A program made the position numbers and the translations under genes. Of a stretch of DNA of 64,000 nt, positions 57,614 to 64,000 are shown piece by piece (positions within the stretch are counted from its first letter, which is position 1; every line of letters starts with the position of its first letter). The stretch is taken from contig CM037783.1 in the NCBI GenBank assembly GCA_021229015.1, forward strand, positions 2,758,725 to 2,822,724, in the 5' to 3' direction. The stretch comes from Solen grandis. Its lineage: Eukaryota; Mollusca; Bivalvia; Adapedonta; Solenidae. The notes under the pieces were generated by a model. It was not told where the DNA came from. It worked only from the letters and a program-made list of their open reading frames with translations, and did not search any database.

Positions 57614-57796
57614 ATACAGTCAAACCTGTCTTAAGCGGTCAGTCAAGGGAACATAAGAAAGTGGCCGCTTAACAGGGTTGACCGCTAAATGAAGTTTATA
57701 TATATCAAAATGCTACAGTTTGGGTAATATTAAAAATGACCGCTCAATGCAGGTTGACCGCTTAGTACAGGTGACCGCTAAAACAGATCAACTGTA
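57614..57796. mobile_element. MITE of the AAGCGGTCA family, most complete copy
   Basis: TACAGTCAAACCTGTCTTAA at the left matches the inverted right end ACAGATCAACTGTA. The inside holds at least four GACCGCT-type words: TTAAGCGGTC, GGCCGCTTAAC, TTGACCGCTTAG and GTGACCGCTAAAAC. This copy best shows the termini. Confidence 0.7.
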
Positions 57797-59059
57797 CTTC
57801 GTATTCACAAAGTTTTAAGTACTCTGACTCAATGACAGCTTCTTTGATATTGTTCTTTTATCAAAACATTTCTCTTTGGTGCACGTGGGACTTGTTTCGG
57901 GCAAACGTCATAAATATCAGCAGTCTAGTATGCCCCGCGCTTTATTCATTATAATGCTGTTTCCTAGGATGAAAGAATTATAATAATTTGTACATCATGA
58001 AACGCCATATAACCGTTTTTACATTCTCCATTGCTGAAAGCACCATCAAAGCCGCATATTTTTTTTAAAAGACATTTCTTGTTTCTACTATCTTCTCAAA
58101 ACCACAGTCATTTCAAGCCAATTATTGTTAGAAAACGACAAATGATTAAAATAAAAAATTAAAAATTAAGAGTAGCTTATTTATTGTTTCTAGGTCATTT
58201 TGAGAGACAGTATACTAAATGTTTAGTTGTTAAAGTGTCATGTTTTGGATTACATTAACACTCTCCTCTCCATTAAGCGACAACAAGATAATTATTGCGT
58301 CGCCGTATGCCTAAAAAAAAAAATATATATATATATCCGAAATTTGTGCAATCCTCTTGAGATTTATCATCTTTCAATATACTATTTCATTGAGTTTCAT
58401 CTTCATTTCATCATACAAATGTCCCCATTCAATGAATTAAATTTTAACAATCATGTGAAAATATTTTGAGACTGGTAAATTGTGAGTACCCTCCTTGGTT
58501 TAAACATTTTTATTTCTCAAACATAGCTATTAAGAATAACATCAGTGCAGCATATATATACATGTATTAGGTTACAGGATTCAATGTTATAAAAATATTG
58601 ATATTAATACATGGGGATTTAAACGAAAGCTACTGTAACTTAATGATTATAAAGTTTATTTCCTCTTTCAACACTGTCGTTATGTGGCATGCTCTATATG
58701 TCAAGTGGGAAAATACTTATCAACAGACAGTTGAACTCTTTCTAAGTATAACAGAATATGAAAGTTAGGAAGATAGAAGGAAAAGAAGTAAGTAAAATGA
58801 ATGACATCAGTGTTATCCAAATCAAATTTAACGCGTGAGATCCTCATTTTTATCATGTCATGTCGATAAATCGATACATAACGGAGTCAATGTACAAATT
58901 TGAGATACAAGCACCTTTTGAAATATTTTTCCCCCCTTAAAAAATACAATATAATATTGAATCAGTAAATATAAAAATTTATCTCATTTTGCTTTTTCTA
59001 AAAAATAGATATGTAAAACAGAACATAGCCCAAGCTTCCTTAAGTCTAACTTTACTTGT
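57797..59059. other. AT-rich sequence without recognised genes
   Basis: No element or exon recognised; a short AT run at 58319-58337. Confidence 0.45.
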
Positions 59060-59128
59060 AAATATGCTTTTCAACCAGAAGACATCGTTTCGCGAAAAAT
59101 ATATAAACCACGTGGTATGGCCACACTG
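59060..59128 (-). repeat. Solo end of the fold-back element family
   Basis: AAACCACGTGGTATGGCCAC then ACTG matches the right end of the 18441-18915 element, and the inner ATATGCTTTTC word is also shared. The other half is missing. Confidence 0.65.
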
Positions 59129-59154
59129 ACATCATATCCTTAAAGAAAGTCGAA

Positions 59155-59292
59155 CACTCTATTATTCACGAATATTAAACCCCACGAAAAAAGATGATTT
59201 CATGGGCCAAACGTTTTATAGAACATGAATAATTTACTATGTATATAATTGACGGCTATCAAAGTCAACGAAAATACTAAACTTTACAGTAC
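59155..59292. repeat. Diverged MITE fragment (AATTTTCG family)
   Basis: ATTCACGAATATTAAACCCC and CACGAAAAAAGATGATTTCA at the left, with AAGTCAACGAAAATACTAAA and CTTTACAGTA at the right, resemble parts of the element at 13419-13627. Confidence 0.45.
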
Positions 59293-59481
59293 TTTCATAT
59301 TTTCAAAGTCTCCCTCTATACAAACTGCAGATTTCAAAAATCAATCATGCGTGATCATGCAGGATATGGAATTTCCAGCTGCGGTTCAGACATTTTAGAC
59401 AGGAACAGGGCTGTGCCGAGTCTCTGCCTGAATTTTTTTGATCTCGAGGGTACGAATATTGATTTTTTCTCTCCCTCGCAG

Positions 59482-59570
59482 ACCGTTAGCTTCGATACCA
59501 AAACATCGCACTTCCATTTTTTCTTGCCGCTTAAGCAATACAAACATCAACATATTGAAAGAAATCGTAC
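59482..59570 (+). CDS. Possible exon of the unidentified plus-strand gene
   Basis: A good acceptor (TTTTTTCTCTCCCTCGCAG) and a good donor (GTAC|GTAAGT) bound 89 nt that are open in phase 0, as required after the exon ending at 54438: TVSFDTKTSHFHFFLPLKQY, then KHQHIERNR. The region is GC-richer than its neighbours. The reading frame also stays open upstream to 59347, so this could instead be an unspliced stretch or a separate first exon. I recognise no domain. Confidence 0.3.
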
Positions 59571-61035
59571 GTAAGTATTTACCGAAAATCGGATGTTCGT
59601 TTGAATGGGAATTACCATGCTAAAATACCCCTTTCCGTGACCGCGCGTAGTAATATTTTGCTTGAATTTACATTCGCACTGTTAACTGAAAATATAGGAA
59701 TAACGGAAAGCTCTATCATTTCAAAACATATCTATATTATCTAAATACATGTTATCTTGATAAATAAGCAAAGGTAACAGAAAAAAGTATTTTTGTCTTG
59801 GGGACTATTTATTTGTCCTACATTGTACACATATGCATAAGTTGCTAACTGTATCATATACATAAACATATTGATAGTTTTAATCGCGTAAAATAGGAAA
59901 TAAACACAATGTGTTTTGTGGTTGTATTTTTTCAGTAATTTGAGCCGTAGGCACTGCATTGCTTGTGTCGCGAGGTTGTTGAAAATTAATGTTCAAGTTA
60001 AAAGAGCAATAATATAATGTGTTGCTTTAGAAAAGACTGTCAATGAGCTTCTTTGGAATGATTGTCATGAGTAAACCGTCTTGTTGGAACTTAATTGTGT
60101 ATAGATGTACATCGATTGATCATCGTTCTGTTCAAAGAAGACGGATTTTTGTGATCATTGACATAAACTTACAGGGAATTGGAACATTGCTGTCGGTAAC
60201 TTTAATGGCCCTAGTGTTTGTTATTCGTTTATTTTTTTTTTTAAACCTTTTTTTGGGAAATGTTTTTTTTTTTCCAAAGAAAGGATCAGTGCATTGCAGT
60301 AGTACATCGTGTCTTTTTGATGAATACAACAGATATGTGTGAATAGGGTATCGTTCCGTGTTGTCAGGGGCTGCATACCATTCCTCGGGGGACACAGACG
60401 TGTAATTCTTACATCTTCTCGAGTTCTTGATTTTGTGGGTTTTTTTTTTTTTTTTTTTTTCGGTATTCTAGGATGTCATTTGAATTCAAAGGGTCATGCT
60501 TTTAGACAATATCCCCCGGCAGATATTTCTGTTCTTCTCAGCCCCCCAGGGACACCAAAACGTAATGTACCGGTATTCAAAATCATACTACCGTGTTGAT
60601 TGTGTTGAATGACAGTATTCATAAGGCTTACTTATTTATGTCTTTGTCAGAGAGAGATAGAGAGAGAGAGAGAAGATGGGCTTTTATTGAATCTTGAGCC
60701 TTTTCCTTGCTTCATGCGTAATGCGTCTCTGGTTTTTGAAAAGTTCAAGTCCGGTTGATGTAACTTGACAGGCAATATTTTTGGTGTTTTAGATAACGAT
60801 CAAAACTGCTGACAAAACCTCGTAAGTAGGACGGTTCGTACTCACAACCATCTGCCTTGATAATGGAATCAGCAACATATCTGTTACGATTGAGTTTCCT
60901 CGTATCGCGGTACTAACGAGTGAAACAGAAATAAAATATCAATGAAGTCTTCTATATTTTTCTGTATGTCACTGTTATTCCTTTTTGTACCGTAATATGG
61001 AAACATTTATTTTTTTCAGCCTTTCTAATAACGTA
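59571..61035. other. Sequence without recognised genes
   Basis: It contains a T run at 60440-60460 and an imperfect (GA)n at 60650-60674. Frames at 60043-60599 pass through poly-T and have no domain. Confidence 0.45.
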
Positions 61036-61897
61036 TTAAAAAACCACTGGAGTTTGAAGTTCTGTCAATAATTAAGGAATCTATAGAAAAAAATCCACGT
61101 ACTGGTATAAGAAAAAAAACACAAGGAATGCAACCCCTTTTCGCCACCCAACACGCGTTTGCCTGAATTATACGAACGGAATGATGAATGATAACAATTT
61201 AGCGAGCATACTCGATAGGGTATACAAAAATGCACCCAAAACAACCGATGGTATTTTAAATCACGCCATTCTATAGAAATAACTCGACTCATTTTTTCTC
61301 ATTTTCCTATGCAGACAGTGTCGTCGTAGCCATTCGCTGAAGTCACACTATTGTAGCTTCAGGGTTAATATTTAAATCTTTTACTTTGTGATAAAATGTT
61401 TTATTTTGTGATAAAATTGTTTGTGCTATTGCATTAGGTTCTGAATAATATACAGATATGCTGATTTGAAACATTTCGTATATTGCTATTCTAAAAATTA
61501 AATATTTAAAATAAAATGGAATAATAAGGTGGGAAAACCCATCAAGGGACGTTACCCTTTCTTGCTTCGTATTTCCACTGAGCTGTAATTTGTGACGTCA
61601 GCGAATGGCTCCGACGACAAAATGTCAACTCAGGAAATGAGCAAAACTTGTTGAATTATGGCTGTAGAATGGCGTGATTTAAAATACCATCGATTTTTGG
61701 GTACATTTTAGTATACTCTTTCGAGTAGGCTCACTGGATTGCTACCATTCATTATTCCGATCGTATAATTCACCCAAACGTGGGTTGGGTGTCGAAAAGG
61801 CGTTGCATTCCTTGTTGTTGTTTTTTATTATGTACGGGGCTTATCGTTTACTATATATTACTTATTTATTGATAGAACTTCAAACTCCTGCGTTAAA
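61036..61897. mobile_element. Large inverted-repeat element, arms about 320 bp
   Basis: The left arm (61036-61360) and right arm (about 61580-61897) are inverted copies with moderate divergence. Shared words, on opposite strands, include GAATGGCGTGATTTAAAATA, CATTCCGTTCGTATAATTCA, GGTTGCATTCCTTG and GGAGTTTGAAGTTCT. About 220 bp of AT-rich sequence separates the arms. The arms contain open frames in places, but none resembles a transposase. It could be a fold-back transposon or two inverted copies of an unknown repeat. Confidence 0.7.
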
Positions 61898-62397
61898 AAC
61901 ATGCTATTTTTTGCCATGTTTGGCCTACATAGAAAATCCAATGATTCATTGTGTTGTGCTGGCTCCACCTACAGGCGTTGCTACGTGATTAAAGCAATTA
62001 TCAATCATAAAAACAATACAGCAGACTTTTTTTCTGGACACCACTATAAAATTATTTGTTGTTTTCAAGTATAAAGGTATATTCAGCTTCTGCTTCCATT
62101 TTTTCATCAAGCGTGTCTTGGTTTTCATTTTCTCTTATGGACCCTGTGGTGTCGTAACTTACGTAGCGGCTCGCCATTTGTTTATACATTTGGCAGACGA
62201 TGTCAAAATAAAAGTAGTTCGGCGATTACGTGACGAGAATGATATAGACAATCACGTGATATGTAAGATAGAATTATCGTTCATAGGGGAAATGATGAAC
62301 ATTGGTGAAAAATGGTATCACTCACAGCAGCAGAAACTTGCAGGTTGAATCTCTGACAGTCTTTTGAAAAGACGTCCTTTCAATTTATGCACGTAAT

Positions 62398-62398
<1 letters not shown>
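61898..62398. other. Unique sequence with a GC-richer patch
   Basis: At 62140-62280 there are CpG-containing words, including ATTACGTGACGAG and ATCACGTGATATG (E-box CACGTG). A plus-strand frame at 62118-62348 is open but has no convincing splice sites or domain. It could be a promoter region of something outside the window. Confidence 0.35.

Positions 62399-62429
<31 letters not shown>
62399..62429. repeat. (AT)n microsatellite
   Basis: A dinucleotide run of about 15 units. Confidence 0.9.
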
Positions 62430-62431
<2 letters not shown>

Positions 62432-62893
62432 GAAAAATTGTGTGTATATTTCTAGAGCATTGTCCCTTTATTAGAAACACTATAGCTGCGTACCCACTCA
62501 CTGGCTCTCAATTAATTACTGGGGCGCGAAACATTGTAATAACCTTGGGATATCAATATAAAACTGACTATCTCCTTGAAACCTTAAATGATAGGAATAC
62601 TGGGCGACTTTGAACACGTTCAGAAATAAAAATGTTATCCTGGTTTTATAACGTATGCTGAGAATTACTGGCATGTCTTAATGAGCTTGTTTACATAAAG
62701 TTTTTCTTATTCCTTGTTCCAAATTACACGTTATACCAAATAACAGCACGGAATGGCACGTGCTCGAGAAAGATAAGACGTTTGCACTTATCTTGACGGT
62801 ATGATTAATAAGCTCGGTAATTGCTTAAAAACTGAACTACTTACATGTGCAAACGTCGTTTTCTGAAAAGGAAAGAACACACGCATATTGTCC

Positions 62894-63022
62894 GGTCGAC
62901 AAGGTTGACAAAACACAGTGTTTAAGGTCGACAAGGTCGAGGGAAACAGAGTCGACAAACAGAGTCGAAGTTCGACACACACACACACACACACAAAGAG
63001 AGAAAATTTCAGGTCGACAAGG
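62894..63022. repeat. GTCGACAA-type short repeat with (AC)n run
   Basis: GGTCGACAAGG and related GTCGACAAAC words recur six or more times, with an (AC)n run at 62974-62994. Opposing open frames here are compositional. Confidence 0.75.
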
Positions 63023-63463
63023 GACCCACACAGTATCAGGATGAAACACTGGGCGGTTACCGTTTCGTCAATATGTCTGTTAAGGATGAATTAAATGAGT
63101 TATATATATTTACGCAACGATAACTTTGTTAAGACTCTAACTTTACCCTATTGACTGAACGGAATACTAAGTTGGTATTTTGATAGTATAATGATCGTTT
63201 CCCGCTTGCTCTAGAAAAATTCCAAACGATTTAAGCTTTTGAAATAACATTGATAAGATCGGTTCATGAAAGCGACATCAACGTAAATGATACTACAACG
63301 GGTCTAAAATGGGGCAATTTTTTTAGAAAGAAAAGTTTGTAGGGTTGGCCATGATTGAAATATAGTTTTATTCAGATAAATACTGAATTGATAACCTGCG
63401 GCTTAGATTAGGTTGACTCTTACAATGGGTGATACAGTAGGGCTAGACAGGGCACCTGTAAAG
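63023..63463. other. Unique sequence, nothing recognised
   Basis: No gene or element seen. Confidence 0.4.
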
Positions 63464-63583
63464 ACTAGTTGACTATTTGAGTTTACCATCGCTTCGACAG
63501 TATTTCAGTCATATAGCCACGTCCAGCTAACTACAGGTAATTCGCGGATGCATCCGGGTAGAACCACTGACCTACCGCAAGCC
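63464..63583 (-). repeat. SINE family A, 3' part
   Basis: The plus strand reads TTGACTATTTGAGTTTACCA TCGCTTCGACAG and GTAGAACCACTGACCTACCG, matching the 3' portion of the complete SINE at 36210-36475 in the same orientation. The tRNA-like head is missing and a segment around 63525 is shortened. Confidence 0.8.
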
Positions 63584-63949
63584 TTTAAAGACGTTTCACT
63601 GCTGAGAAATTTCAGTTAGATAAAAAAAGGGCCATATTTAGCATTATCGTGCAATTATCAAGGGTGGAGCAAAGTAATGTTGGAACTGAAAACATAATTC
63701 TTGCCGTTATATCATAACAATTATGCACATAGTTTTGTTTATCGTCAACAAATATTCGGCAAACTCATGTGTCCATGCATGTTGATAGTTTCGTCTTTAA
63801 ATGATATACATGTGCATCAGTTATAATTTTATTTCATTCATGAAATTTACACAAAGTTTTTGAGAGAGAGAGAGGGAGAGTCGATATTTTAAGAATTTAA
63901 CTAAAGAAAAATCCAAAACATTTCAATAAGTTATCAAATTGCTCAATCC
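63584..63949. other. Unique sequence with a short (GA)n run
   Basis: A GA run occurs at 63861-63882; nothing else is recognised. Confidence 0.4.
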
Positions 63950-64000
63950 AATTTGAGTTTAACGTCCCGAAGAAAATATACCAGTCACTTTGGGACTTTT
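63950..64000 (-). repeat. SINE family B 3' end, cut by window edge
   Basis: TTGAGTTTAACGTCCCGAAG followed by CAGTCACTTTGGGAC resembles the 3' end of family B at 11931-11970. The rest lies beyond the window. Confidence 0.45.

Noticed and set aside
62118..62348. 76-codon frame with protein-like composition
   Set aside because: No acceptor or donor of quality and no known domain; retained only as a possible regulatory patch.

Overview
This window looks like a gene-poor, AT-rich, repeat-dense stretch of an invertebrate nuclear genome, most likely a bivalve mollusc. The genus is not certain. The evidence is small exons with GT-AG introns, many copies of tRNA-derived SINEs of the type common in bivalves, several MITE families, long minisatellites, and a 100-N assembly gap at 23276-23375. 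There is no bacterial, organelle or viral gene organisation. Most of the sequence holds no recognisable gene.

The main biology is a divergent (head-to-head) pair of paralogous secreted metalloprotease genes of the M12B (reprolysin, ADAM/ADAMTS-like) type. The plus-strand gene starts with a TATA box at 14299 and a signal-peptide exon at 14366-14423. I can follow it through nine exons in consistent phase to 21413: signal peptide, prodomain, furin site, and the N-terminal half of the catalytic domain. It then meets a 63-bp minisatellite that ends in the gap, so the zinc-binding HExxH part is not visible. The minus-strand paralog has an equivalent 58-nt signal exon at 7876-7933 and an almost identical second exon at 351-559, and runs off the left edge. 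The two start codons are 6.4 kb apart.

Region by region: 1-7933 is the minus-strand gene, whose large intron holds a 43-bp satellite of about 81 copies (2409-5887) and a decayed LINE. 7934-14298 is the intergenic space between the two genes, with a broken zinc-finger sequence, MITEs and SINEs. 14299-23275 is the plus-strand gene, with fold-back and minisatellite insertions in its introns. 24300-41370 contains two copies of a diverged segmental duplication (about 24300-28950 and 35575-41370) flanking non-coding sequence and a CGACACACGACAA-type array. 41400-54100 is largely empty apart from MITEs, SINEs and microsatellites. 54286-54438 is a probable 5' coding exon of an unidentified plus-strand gene, with a possible further exon at 59482-59570. 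55900-64000 contains further MITEs, SINEs and a large inverted-repeat element at 61036-61897.

One MITE family with TTAA ends (piggyBac-like) has six copies across the window. Together with SINE insertions shared or not shared between the duplicated blocks, it gives a relative order of events. All functional calls come from reading the sequence by eye; no database search was run.
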